A stretch of DNA of 64,000 nt from the NCBI GenBank assembly GCA_020746875.1, contig JAGTJL010000017.1:1550001-1614000 (forward strand). The letters run 5' to 3'. A model generated the notes under the pieces. That model was not told the origin of the DNA. It saw only the letters and a program-made list of their open reading frames with translations, and did no database searches. The DNA is from Rhexocercosporidium sp. MPI-PUGE-AT-0058 (lineage: Eukaryota > Ascomycota > Leotiomycetes > Helotiales). Within the stretch, counting starts at the first letter, position 1; every line of letters starts with the position of its first letter. The translations under genes and the position numbers were made by a program. Shown one piece after another: positions 23,508-35,000 of this stretch.

Positions 23508-25168
23508 GATTTAGGCAGCGGGTTACAGGAGAATATATCTACCTCTGCAAAACGCTCTAGTCGCCATTAACTCATTTTTGGATACACAAATTAGTTTCTT
23601 GCGTTTGTTTTATGATAAAGTACCCAAATCACTTTGATATTGTCATATTTCATTCTGCCTATCTTCTTCATCGGCATGCTTTCATTGTCCTGCCAGAGCT
23701 CCTTTCATCACTCGGTACATGATTGATAGAAGTGCGGATCTTCACAGCGGGTTGAGCCACACTGCCTTTCGATTCTGCTGTGGCGACTCTTCCAAGGTCT
23801 ACGAAGTCCACCTGAGCAAGACAACGTTGGTGTGCATTGAAAGAGTCTGGGTGACTTTCACAAAGTCCTGCGTTACCTAGAAACTCAGCTGGGACTCTGC
23901 TTCAAGAGCAGTTGATAGGAGCCAATTGTTGATGATGCACCACTTGTTTCGTCAGGGACTCCCAATCGAATGAAAACTACGCCTTGGTGAAAGTCGTCAC
24001 ATTCAGTCATATTCCGAGGTCCAATAGCTTCTTTCGACGCTCATTGATATATGATGAAGTTTCATCTATTGGCGATATTTGATGCATGGCAGCCCGAGCC
24101 AGCCTCAAAAAAGCATGCGGTGCCAGCGACACGGACCCAGAACTGCTACCCAGCTTGCATGAATCAAATTCCGCACTTCATACTGGAAAATAGAACAAAA
24201 ATAACCTCCTAACAGTGCCCTAGCCAAATGGGCAAAAGGGCATCTATTGATTGCTTTCAAGCTCAAATGGCCGCACCTTATCCGTTTCCTCAGCCTTATA
24301 ATACCTAGCTAATGTTTGAAATCGTGGCTTCAATCACTGTTTACTTAATCTTAGTCGTTAAGCAGCGCCTTAAACCTGATTCGTTGAATACGAAATGTTC
24401 CACAGACTTGCTAGATTGACTTGAACCTTGTGCTGAATGCATACACGCTCGCCCAAACAAATACAGTCTAAGTTGACCGAGTACGTATGCGCCATGGATT
24501 TCCATGGCACATTTCCTAGCCAGCCCAGCCATTAGAATATAGGGTCCGAGTTGTACTCGGCGTTTCTGTTTCTGCATAGCCACGTATATAGGACTGAAAA
24601 CCCAATACCCCCTCCCTCTCTGCATAGTCCAAGGCTTAGGCTCGCGTAGAAACCCAATCGGAAACCGCAACGAAGCGAGTAGAAACTCGCTAGCCGAGCT
24701 AATGCTCCCAGAAAATTGTAACTCAGACCCTCAGAGTTTGCCTCCGAGCCATACTCTGATAGTCGGACTCTCTCTGGTGGGCAAATTCTTTCAAAGTTCG
24801 TTCCATAGTTCTAGAAAAGTGGAAAGGGACACCTCGCTCAATTCGCAAGGCTGGTCTACCCCACCATATCAGGGCGTAGGCGGATTAAACGGCTTCTAAG
24901 ATCTGTCAGCTGGCGTTGGATATAAAAACTGCCTACAAATTTACAGTCTGACTTTTTGAAGGGGGGAGGAAAGAGAGAGGGGCTGTTCATTTCAAATGAC
25001 TTGAATCCGGGATTGACCGAGCTCTCTTCGACCAAGATTCATCTCGTCTACAGTAGATGTCATGCGCATATTTGAGCAATAAACAGTTCTAATTCGCTCG
25101 CAGCTCTAACATTATTGACTTCCGAACCTGAATCTTCGTAAGAGAGCAAATTTCCTGGTCGCTGCTGC
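23508..25168. other. Gene-poor spacer, nothing recognised
   Basis: 1.66 kb of near-average composition. Only short ORFs without domains. It forms the right edge of the accessory island. Confidence 0.4.
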
Positions 25169-26732
25169 TCAGAGAAACTCCTTCGTAAATCTACCTTCTG
25201 GATCCCAAGTTTTCTTGATGCCTCCCAACTTCTGTCGTCTCCCCTCACCACGGTACCTTTGCTCCACGCTCGTCATGCGAGAATGACTTGGAAAGGCCGC
25301 CTTGTCAGATTCTTCTTGATCGGCCTGACACAAAGCCACAAAATCCTCTGAGCTCTGTAGTGCAGCCTTGAAAGACTCTTCATCCGGTGCCGATGGCCAC
25401 ATGAAACTAAAAACGATTAGTAACGAGCGCCGTAGTGCCCAAGAACTTCCGCATACCTCCAGCATCCGACATCTCTATGGCCATACGCGGAGCTATCTTC
25501 TCCAAGTGTCTTCATTACGTCCGTTGAGGCACATAGAAACATGAACAAAGTCGACGCTGCTTCAGGATGGCCATTCAAAAGTCCAGTCCAGGCATCAAGA
25601 CACTTCTCAAATTTCTCGGGATCGAACCCTTTCAAGCCGCATGTGACGATTAATTTGAAGCCACCCTTCTTGTCAATTCTGTCAGCGGCATCTGTGAGGT
25701 TACTGAAGGCGGTCTGTCTCTTCATTTCAGCAATTGGATTAACTGCCAACAGCGGCTTCATGGTCATCCCTGCTTCGGCTTCGGATCCAAAATGCGTGAT
25801 ACTGACTATAATCACAGGCTGCAATCGTCAGAATGGTCTTTAGTAGCAAAGCTGTCATAAAATACCTTGGTCTGTCCAGGCGGGCCAGGAGGGATAGCGA
25901 TCATTGCTACCACCAAAGACTTCTGGTCACCTCCATCAACCAGTTCCTTCACAGCCGTTGCCACCCGCTTGATTTGAGGTGGTGCGAAGATGCAAGCCCA
26001 GGAGATGATCTCGGTCGTTTGCGGGAATATTTTGACTGTCGCTTCCGTTACTATACCAAAATACTGTCCGGCTCCCTTCAGAGCCCAGAAGAGATCTTCA
26101 TTCTCGGTAGTAGAAGCCGTCACAACTCTTCCAGTCGCAGTCACAACTCGAGCACTGATCAATGCGTCGATGGCCAGGCCATGCATGCCCATCAGAGCAG
26201 ATGATCCACCGCCAAGTAGAAATCCGATATGACCTACATTGGCTGCATTGGCAGAATGGATCATGAACCCCGCTTTGGTGACAGCTTCGTTGACAGGTTT
26301 GGTGAGGACACCTGCCTGGATGGTGGCTATCTGCGCGCTAATATCGATGCTGATAGATCTTAAGTGGAAAAGATCTATGATTCATCCACCGGAACCGATC
26401 GTTGACCAGATACTGTGGCCTCCTGCCTTGGCGATGAAAGGGATGTTGTGTTTTGCTGCACCGTTAACCTACATTTGTTAGCAAAAAATATAGTTTGAAG
26501 TGTTCCTGCTTACGATCTGGGATATGTCTTCCTCACAGCTGGGCTGAAATATGGCAGAAGGGACTTGAATATCGACATCACTCCATCTTATCAAGAGTTC
26601 TTTGAATTCCGCAGTCGATTGGTCAGTGAAAATGCGAGCTTCGATGGAAAGTGCGGGGATGAGAGTCTTTGCGACGTCGACTGCGATCTTATGATCTGAA
26701 GACATGTCGATACTTTGAAAAATCGGGAACAA
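25169..26732 (-). pseudogene. FAD-linked oxidase with premature stop
   Basis: Exons 26732-26514, 26468-25866, 25818-25457 and 25406-25169 join in frame (473 codons) except for one TGA at 26384-26382 (codon ~102). The protein is a BBE-like FAD-binding oxidase: PCMH-type FAD domain (PFIAKAGGHSIWSTIGSGG, then stop, then IIDLFHLRSI), FLLGGGSSALMGMHGLAIDA, ARVVTATGRVV, ENEDLFWALKGAGQYFGIVT; C-terminus KKTWDPEGRFTKEF. Introns of 45-50 bases all have proper signals, so the rest of the gene is well preserved. In relatives the stop position holds an aromatic residue (Trp or Phe); TGG to TGA explains it. The flavin could not be fully bound by a product ending at codon 101. Recent pseudogene, read-through or assembly error are the options. 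Confidence 0.8.
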
Positions 26733-27289
26733 CGGTGTGCGAAAATGAAATTCGATCTGGGATGCTTCAATTCTCGTACTCTACGGCACAGTAGGCCGGG
26801 AAGTGGGAAATGCTTAGCGCTTATTACATATACTCAAATTTATTCCTCGTCCATTTTAACCTTTCCGTGCAGGACCTCTGACTGTGACGAAGATCAGAAT
26901 ACTTGAATGGTCCGGCAAACTTGCTATCAGACTTTGACAATGCTTTGTTACTGAGCCTGCGCTTCCCCTTTTTCTCATTCGGCTGTTTGTTTTGTCACGT
27001 GCTGATGACCAAGGAATCTTTTTCGAGTAGTGTATATATCTAATCTTACTCGCTTTTCACCATCTTGTAGTAAGACGTGAGTAGGTATTGTGTGCTCGAT
27101 TGGATACATAACATGAGTAGCCTCCATCAAAATTCCAGAACGCCAATTATGTGGCCACAGATATCTCATCTGGAAGTCCTATCGAAAAGGCCAGCACCGG
27201 CACCATCTCCAATTCGTATTGAATATGCCATGCCGCGGTTCATATCCACCAAACTTTTCCAAAACATCGCACATCTCTGACAATCACCC
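26733..27289. other. Intergenic
   Basis: 557 bases upstream of the FAD oxidase and downstream of the minus-strand gene at 27290-27613. No further feature seen. Confidence 0.4.
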
Positions 27290-27613
27290 TTACCGGCCCT
27301 GACTCTGACCCTGGCCCTCTGCATCAGCCTTCAACTTCATCTGCTCACTCCACCTGAACACCGCATCCTCCCTCCCCTCATTCTCGTCATCCTGTCTCTG
27401 CGGCCGATACGCCACATCCTCTTTCCTCTCCGCTTTCGATTCCCCTTTTCTACGTAATGAATAAAGATCCTCATATCTCGGCAAAGATTCCACATACATA
27501 GGTCTCCTATCTCTTCGATCAAAAAAGTCTTTTGGCGCCTGCCCGGCTTCCGGATATTCGATCACCCAGCCCGTTGAGATGGCTTTCCAGAATGTTTTGA
27601 GGTGGTTCAACAT
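27290..27613 (-). CDS. Conserved-looking 107-residue protein, unknown function
   Basis: Single exon from ATG at 27613. The N-terminal half is Trp/aromatic-rich (MLNHLKTFWKAISTGWVIEY, DFFDRRDRRPMYVESLPRYE), the C-terminal half is highly charged (Lys/Arg/Glu/Asp/Gln). There is no signal peptide or TM segment. No family recognised. Its composition is coding-like. It lies between the FAD oxidase and the P450, all on the minus strand; whether it belongs to the same pathway is unknown. Confidence 0.5.
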   Translation of the reverse strand: MLNHLKTFWKAISTGWVIEYPEAGQAPKDFFDRRDRRPMYVESLPRYEDLYSLRRKGESKAERKEDVAYRPQRQDDENEGREDAVFRWSEQMKLKADAEGQGQSQGR

Positions 27614-28139
27614 AATGACTTAATGCGCCTGCGTGAAGGTGACTAGATCTTGGTGTATGCTAAGCTTTTCAGGATGGGAATGGCGATCCATTATATGGCT
27701 TCAAGGTAAAAGAGAATGACGTGGTAAACAGGGATAGGCACGTGACTCTGGTTGGCGAGATACCTCCGAAATTCAGCACCACTCCGAGGTTCGTCGGTGC
27801 AGATTTCTCATTCATGTCATCATCGTATCTAAACGTGGCTTAACCACAATAATCTTCTAGCCTGCCATTCGAGTATTAAAGTAAAAATGGGCTGGGATGT
27901 TGCACTGCATGGCCGAGGATAAGTGACCAAGCCTTCTCCGGACCGGACCGTTGGGCAGACAGACCGGGGTTTCGGCAATGGCACTTGGAACTGAAGCCGG
28001 CGTTGGAGATCGGGTGTAGCTACAAAGATTGCACAGTCGTCTTGAATAGTTTCAAGTCACATGAAATGAGACGTTTGAATTTGGTTCGCACGTACAGTAC
28101 TAGGCAACTGATATTAACCTTTTACCCGAATCACACCAA
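27614..28139. other. Intergenic
   Basis: 526 bases upstream of the 107-residue ORF with no recognised feature. The composition turns AT-rich from about 28100. Confidence 0.4.
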
Positions 28140-28690
28140 AACGCTACCTTTTCTACACTCTCTAATATAAGCTACACTTCTTTAAATTAATATTCCTTTA
28201 AAGTATATAATCTTTTTAATAATTCTAAGCTTTTGTATTATTACGATTTTTACTTAAAAATTAAGAATATAGGATTTTAGTAAGTCTAAGTATGACGTAG
28301 TATTTTTAAGCTATATTTTGCGGGTAAAGTAGCTGTAACGACGCAAGAGCCTTGGACGTAAAAATAGACTTAATACTTAGAATACAAAAACTACAGAGCT
28401 ATTGTACAAGAGGGAGCCATATATATAAGGAGTCGGAGGGGAGTCGGACCTGTTCCGGACCCCTGACCTAGCCAAAGCATACTTGTCGTTACAGTAGCGT
28501 TTTAAACCTAGTACTATCTTTATCCTATAATAAAAAAATTATAGAACGCTTAAAATAAACTCTGAATTAGCAAAAGTATACTTTATACTCTATTTAAGAA
28601 GTATTAAATAAGACTTAGAATTTAAATACCGCTAAGTAGGTTAAATTAACGATTATTTAAGGTGTGTTTTGGTGGTTTTTGGTGTGTTTT
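28140..28690. repeat. AT-rich, RIP-like repeat block
   Basis: The sequence is strongly AT-rich (TATA/TTTAAA runs, few CpA) with no ORF, in contrast to both flanks. It resembles the RIP-degraded DNA at 1-2640. The solo LTR at 28334-28493 sits inside it and is less degraded. Confidence 0.55.
28334..28493. mobile_element. Solo LTR with 5-base target duplication
   Basis: The 160-base element begins TGTAACGAC and ends GTCGTTACA, a perfect 9-base terminal inverted repeat with TG...CA ends. It is flanked on both sides by GTAGC (28329-28333 and 28494-28498). A TATA-like motif (ATATATATAAGG) lies in the middle. These are the defining marks of an LTR left after recombination. The short length fits a Copia-type or TRIM LTR. 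Confidence 0.85.
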
Positions 28691-29114
28691 TGGCAACCAG
28701 GTTAATATCAGTTGACGGTGACTGTATATCCGATCATTTCGGCGTCGATTCGTGTTGTTGACATAATCGCTAGCTCTGCATACTAGATGGCATCTGATTT
28801 TGATCAGCTCATGTAATTAAGCCTTCGATCGACACCCTTCTTCTCTTCGTGCACAAACTGGGATCTCCTCCATGGCGGTAAAATACTACTTACCTCTCAG
28901 GTGAATCTACTTATCTTCCGGGACGTCTTGTAAAATTTTACGACAGGGCAAAACTCTCTGAAAATGCAAAACTTTTTATTTACCAAGCTTCAGGAGCAAA
29001 TATATGCAGCCAGTAGACCAAATTTGATCCTCCCAAACCTCAAAAACGCCCGCTGACCGTTTTCCAACCCGCAACGCACAACTTTAGAACCCACCCTCCG
29101 ATCAAGATAGAAAT
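28691..29114. other. Intergenic, 3' of the P450 gene
   Basis: 424 bases of ordinary composition. It contains the short duplication TGGTGTGTTTTxGG near 28660-28690. No gene seen. Confidence 0.4.
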
Positions 29115-31493
29115 TTATGCCAGCCGCTCGCCACAGGCCACTCCCTTACGCTTCACGATCCGCAAAGGAACCAATCCCTTCTTCATGTACATTAGTGAAT
29201 AATGTACCATCCCGTTACGCAGATTCTTCTTCGCCTTTGCACTCGCAGCTTCCCACGCCATTCCCTTCTCTGCTATGTCCTCACCTACGTTGTCAACAAC
29301 AAGTTCGATACTCCATTCGCGGAGTATGAGGGCGAGCGCTACGAGCATTTCGGTGTGTGCGAACTGCCGGCCGATGCACTCTCGGCTTCCAATTGACCAT
29401 GGTATGAAAGCGCCGCGCTCAGGTTTGAAGAATCCTTTCCCAGCTTTGGCTTCAGGAGAGTTGGCAAAGAGAGGGTGGAGAGGTAGTGATCGGCCATTGG
29501 CGTGCTGGGCTTCGGCTGGAGTGACAAACCATCGCTCGGGTTGGAACAATGATAAGTCAGTGCCGGATCGAGAGGTGGATAATAGCTTGTGGTGCCAATA
29601 GGAGGGGTTGCGATGAACGCTTATCAGGAGGATGTTGATACGGGAATCGGCCGGGACGCTCACCTCGAAATTCCCATGCTTGAGAACTTTAGAAGGACCA
29701 GAACGTTCCAATGAGTGCTTAGGAACCAAATTATTGGGTGTATATAGTCGAAGAGCTGGAAGTTTTCCCGTTCAGTCAGCGATCAGATTGGGGATGGAGG
29801 GAGCTTACTCTCCATGATTGTGGCGTCAAGCGAACTAGTCTTCAGCCTCTCCAAATGTTCCTTATAAGACCATTTAGTAGGATCAAGATTGCCAAAGATG
29901 GTATCAATATCAGCTTGCACCTTTCGTTGCCAAGAGGGAAGCAGAGCGAGATTAATCATGGCGTGGAAAAGAACCGAGCCAGTTGTTTCGTGGCCTGCAG
30001 TTAGGGAAATGAACTGTTTTCGGTCGGTATGCGAGGTATTATATAGAAATGAAAGCAATGCGAGGGAGGTATTGTAAAGAAATGGAAGTAATGCTTACAA
30101 CATTGCCAATGATCTGTTGTTGGGTGAGGCCGACCAGTCCTTCTGAGGCTGGGGACTGCATGTTATTGTCGATGAGAGAATCTGTTGCATAATCAATTTA
30201 TTGAAGATGATGAGAGCGGAGAGCGCGGAACTCTTACTAAGCAAGTCATTTTTTCCTACACTATGGCGAGAGGACATGAATTTTTCTGTTGAGTTGCCAG
30301 ATTGTTTGTTGGTGATGTATTCATCAAGATGAATTCCCATTTCGTAGAAGCTGCGGTCGATCGTCAGTTCAATGTACAAGAACAATCAAACACCACCCTA
30401 CCCGAGCCAAACCTGTCTAAAATGATTGTAAGGCGAATATTCTGTCGAACGGTCAGTTTTCTAAAACTATCAAACCACAGAAAATAAATCAACTCACTCA
30501 GAAACCATGCCGGAAACACAAAAAGCCATTTCAAGCCCTCAACCACAAGCAAAGTCGCCTCTCCAAACGTCATTGAATGTCCTGCTTTAAGCTTCGTATC
30601 ATGGATCCCCCAAGATCACCAAAGTTACCTATCTCCTCGGATCCGGGAAACACCATACGCACGCCGAAGGAGCCCCGACTGACGACATTGAAAGCCAAAG
30701 CTCTCAGACTGTCGTGAAAGTTCAAGGTCTGATGAATCGGCATAGACTGCAGTTCTGAAGACCAAACCTGAAGCATGCAGTTTGTCTGGAAAATGGTTTC
30801 GCTCCAGACGAGAGACTTGTGAGCGTCGTTGAAAGACGGAAGCATGACTTTGCGTTGGTGGCGCCATTCTTCACCATTGGTTGAGACGAGGCTGGGTTCG
30901 AATCTGATAGGTGATGAGTCATATCGATACTGAGGAAGGACTAGAGCGAAGGAGGAGGATAGGTAGGAGGACTGACGTCTTTAGAACACTATAGAGTTCC
31001 AATGGCTTCTGGAAATCTTTGCGTCGCTCAGCAACTTGTCTGATGAACTCTGGACAACAGCTATGGAAAGTGATGCCGCCGGGAGCAACGAGCACTATTG
31101 TATCGGTACCATGTTCTTGGAAAGGCTCATACTCCTCATGCCAGGTCCAGAATGGAGCTATGAGACTGTATCGTATCAATTTCGTGACTGGTATTGGAGA
31201 AGGTGAAAGATACTGACTTGATCCATTTTCGATTCCAGCGGGAAGGAAGGCCATAACGGAGAACCGGAATTATAATCGGTGCTACAAAGAACCATAGCAA
31301 CGTACCTGTGAAGAATGGTACGACGATATATGGGAGCTGCAATGGTGTTCTCAGCTGTTGAATTCCAACAATGAATTCCAATACTCACATTGATTGTCTT
31401 CGCAATCTTGATATTGCGGCGTAGACTGAGATATTGTTTGATACCCCAAAAAGTGAGGATGACTGACAAGGAAACTATGAAAAGTTGGCCCAT
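29115..31493 (-). CDS. Cytochrome P450
   Basis: Nine exons on the minus strand: about 31493-31389, 31336-31218, 31165-30977, 30903-30629, 30581-30413, 30350-30238, 30181-30099, 30013-29809 and 29755-29115, ~632 residues; junctions could shift by a base. Residues 1-30 are an N-terminal membrane anchor (MGQLFIVSLSVILTFWG). Later come a Trp-His-rich C-helix region (NGEEWRHQRKVMLPSFND), the oxygen-binding I helix TAGHETTGS (~357), the ExxR motif ETLR (~419-422), PERW, and the heme loop FIPWSIGSRECIGRQFA with the Cys ligand at ~546. The Phe that normally starts the FxxGxRxCxG motif is Trp. An ATG 66 bases upstream (31559) is in frame, but the anchor fits 31493 better. Microsomal monooxygenase; substrate unknown. 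FAD oxidase nearby, same strand. Confidence 0.85.
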
Positions 31494-32078
31494 CTTGAAG
31501 TCGATATAGGAGCCTGAAAAGATATAAACTGGTTGACAGCTATTGTTAGGCTCGCTCAAGTTCCAAGCAGTGGGAACTAAGTCGAGTTTAGGCTGTGTGC
31601 CTATAGGATTTTCCTGAAAGGATTGATAGAGAGGTGGAGGGCGGCGTGACTGTGTGATAAGTGGAAAGGGAGAGGGGTGAACAACGAGGTTGATCTAGGC
31701 TAAGAGATTGAAGCTCTTGTATTCACCGAGAACATGTGAAAGTAACGTGGTTTGTGACGACGTCATTGATGGGGAAAAAGACTTGTGAGTGCAAAAGAGA
31801 TCATTATCTGTGCGATGAAAGTTAGGAAGTGAATGGCTCCTGGGAAGTCCCCGATCTCTGCTTTAAAATAATTTTGGTGAAAGATGATGTTGACATGGCC
31901 CCGAGAAGCTAACAGTATGTTGAGCGAGATTGAAGCAAATTAATTATCAATATATGTATGAATCTCTAGATTATCAGAATGCCAAAACAAGCACATAAAT
32001 ATACTTTCACCAACCACTCGCCCCTCAATCTCACCTCATGGTCAAGACAAACGAAAATCGGTCGTGCTAGTTGCTAGA
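31494..32078. other. Intergenic
   Basis: 585 bases between the P450 start and the 3' end of the Ser-rich gene. No further feature recognised. Confidence 0.4.
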
Positions 32079-35000
32079 TTATGCTTTGTAAAAGCGGAGG
32101 TCGTCCAGATAGATCGTATTGATGTGTCCGGCTGTAATAAGTGGGCAAGTGACCTTGACCTGGTATTGCACCGTGGACTGGAATTTCGTTGTTTTGACCT
32201 TTCTGCTAACATAGCTGAAACTGTTGGCATTCAACGATTCCAGGCGCGTGCATTTACTAGAGAATCCATCACAAAGCTCTAGCTTGCAGACTAGGGGTGT
32301 TGGTTGCCCTTTGACCTTGGTAGGCGCAACCGCCAGCTGAGCATATCCTGAGATGACATATTGGGTCTGAGGGCAGACATCGGGAATACTCTGAGTGATC
32401 CAGGCACTTTCGCCATCTTTGACAGTCGTTTCACTGTGCTGCGTGAGTCCATGTAATGAGGGAGGGAGGTTTGTTACATACAGATACTTGGCCCCGAAGG
32501 ACGAGACTCCGGTATCGGAGCTCTTTTTAACTTTTGGTGGTCCAGATGCGGCTTTGTACGGGTTTGGTCCTTGATCCCAGAATGTACCAAACGGCCCATT
32601 CTCGAACCCGCCGTTGAGGAGAACTGAGTTCAGGGAGCATGTTGCTGCGGCAGTTATAGTTGAGCTGGTAGTCGATGATGTCGTTGTCGTTGTTGTGCTT
32701 GTGCTGAAGGTGGTAGATGTTGTGGAAATGCTTGAGGTTGTTGGGCTTGTCTCCTGGATGATCGAGGAAGATGTATCAGAAGTAATTGTGGAGGTAGAAA
32801 CCAAGGATGTTTTGATAGAGGAAGATACCAAGGGGGAGGTCGAGCTGGTCACGAGTATTTCGGTAGAAGATGCGACGACTGAAAAAATCGAAGTAGGCTC
32901 GAGAACAAAAGTGGATGACGAGAGCTCAGAGATGACGGTCGAGCTAGCAATAGACGATGACTCGATAGAAGATGGACTGACTGATCCCGATGTAAAGCTC
33001 AAGAGTGGTGCAGAAGATGACAGAATGGTCGAAGGTATGCTAGAGCTGATATCCGAGATGACTAAGGTTGAACTTTCAGGAGCAACGGTGGAGCTTGCAT
33101 GGAAAGCCGAGTCAATCGATGACGGCGCGGCAGTTGAGAGAATCGAGCCCGAGGCCATAAAGAAAGAGGAAGTCGAGCTCTCTGGAGTTTGCGAAGAACT
33201 GGCGAGGAGTGTATCAATTGTGGATGACATGTCTCCAAGTGTGATTGTTGAGCTGGCGATAATAGATGTCTCAATCGTCGAGGATGCTTTCGTAGTGGAG
33301 GACTGCTCATTCATCGACAAAGTCTCTAGAGCGATTGTAGAGCTGGCGAGGACAGATGATTCAATCGATAATTCTCCTGGAACGCTGGTACTCAGACTTT
33401 CTGTCTGGGCAGTCGAGCTTGCAAGCTCCATGGAAGTGGAAGCGAATTCCGATAATGCTGCACTTGAACTCTGAATCGTGCTTTCGGCAGCGGCGGTGGT
33501 AGATCCGAAGACCAAGTTAGTCAGGCTGGACTCGGCAATAGCGACAGAACTGATCGACGAGCTCGACTCTGGAGCCACTGTTGGGGTTGGAAAGAACATA
33601 GACTCGGACAAACTGAGCGTTTGGAGGGCCGGGGAGGATGATAGTTCGGTGAAGATAGAAATTGACGCAACTTCCACAGTCGAAGAGATGATAACGTCAG
33701 CTGTGGAGGTGGAGAATGTTTCAACAGAAGACTCAGCCGAACTTGTTATCACGCTCAACTCGGATATGGGAAGTGATGACGATGAGATGTCTGATGTGAA
33801 TACTGAAGTTGAAATGGCGGAGCTTTCTGTGGCGGTGCTAGACGAGGCATCACTCAAAAAATAAGAAGGTGGTGCAGAGCTTTCATCAACCGGTGTAAAT
33901 AAGACGAGGCTGGACACATCGATGCTTGTGACGGCGGAGCTAAAGGGCGAAGTGGACTCGGAGGAGATCATGGTCGAGACCTCAATTATTGAAGTGATCA
34001 TCTCAACCGATGTTGCTGAAACCGACACCGATGTCGCGAGTGTAGATGAGTCTAAGATTGTGCTGCTGAGATCTTGGACCGTGGACGTGCTGAGATAGTC
34101 GGAAGATACTAGTGAAGACTCTGGCGATGATGTTGCGATACTGGAACTCTCTTGTACCGTACTGCTTGAAAAGACTACTGACGATAGCGAAAGCAAAGTA
34201 AACGGCTCCGACACAGGGATCTCGGTTGATGAAGCGGATATTACAGCATCGGAAGTAATTTCAGCTGCAGACGAGCTGATAAAGCTTGCTTCCAGGCTGA
34301 CCGTACTGCTGGGGTCCAAAATTGACGTGATAGAGGAAGATTCCATGGAAGAGGTTGAGAAATCAAAGCCATTCGAGGAGATACCATTCGTTTCCAAAGC
34401 AGACATCCCCACTGTGGATGACGGCTCAAGAGGAGGGACCGACTCACTGAGAAAGGGTGAAATTGATATGGAAGATGCTGCGACATAATTTCTAGTCTCT
34501 GGAGCAAGTGTACTGGAGGCAAAGTATGATTCCAATGTTGAGGTCGACGGCTCTATAAGGGAGTAGACAGCGCTGGATGAGAACTCGGCTGTAGAAACGA
34601 CGACACTAGATGCACTACTCTCTAGAAGAGACGTTGAGACGAGAGTCTCGTAGCTAGAAGAAATGTCCACCGAAGGTTGAGAAGACTGTTCTGAAGAGTA
34701 AGAAGATAAAACCGATGTGGAAGGCTCCAAGCTTGAGGTGTATGAAGAGATTAAATCAGAAGTCGTGACCGAGATTTCACTGCTTGTTGGTACAACCGAA
34801 GAGACGGAACTTGGAAGATCGGTGGTGTATGGGACCGTGCTTGGCGTATCGACGACTGAAGGGTTGGGCTCGCTGACACTAACTGTTGCCGACTCGGATA
34901 CAGATAACGCAGAGCTCGAGGCTGGAACGAAAATTGTTGAGACCGACTCAAGCGAAGAAAGACTGCCAGAAGATACGGCCTCACTGCTGGAGGCAGAAGG

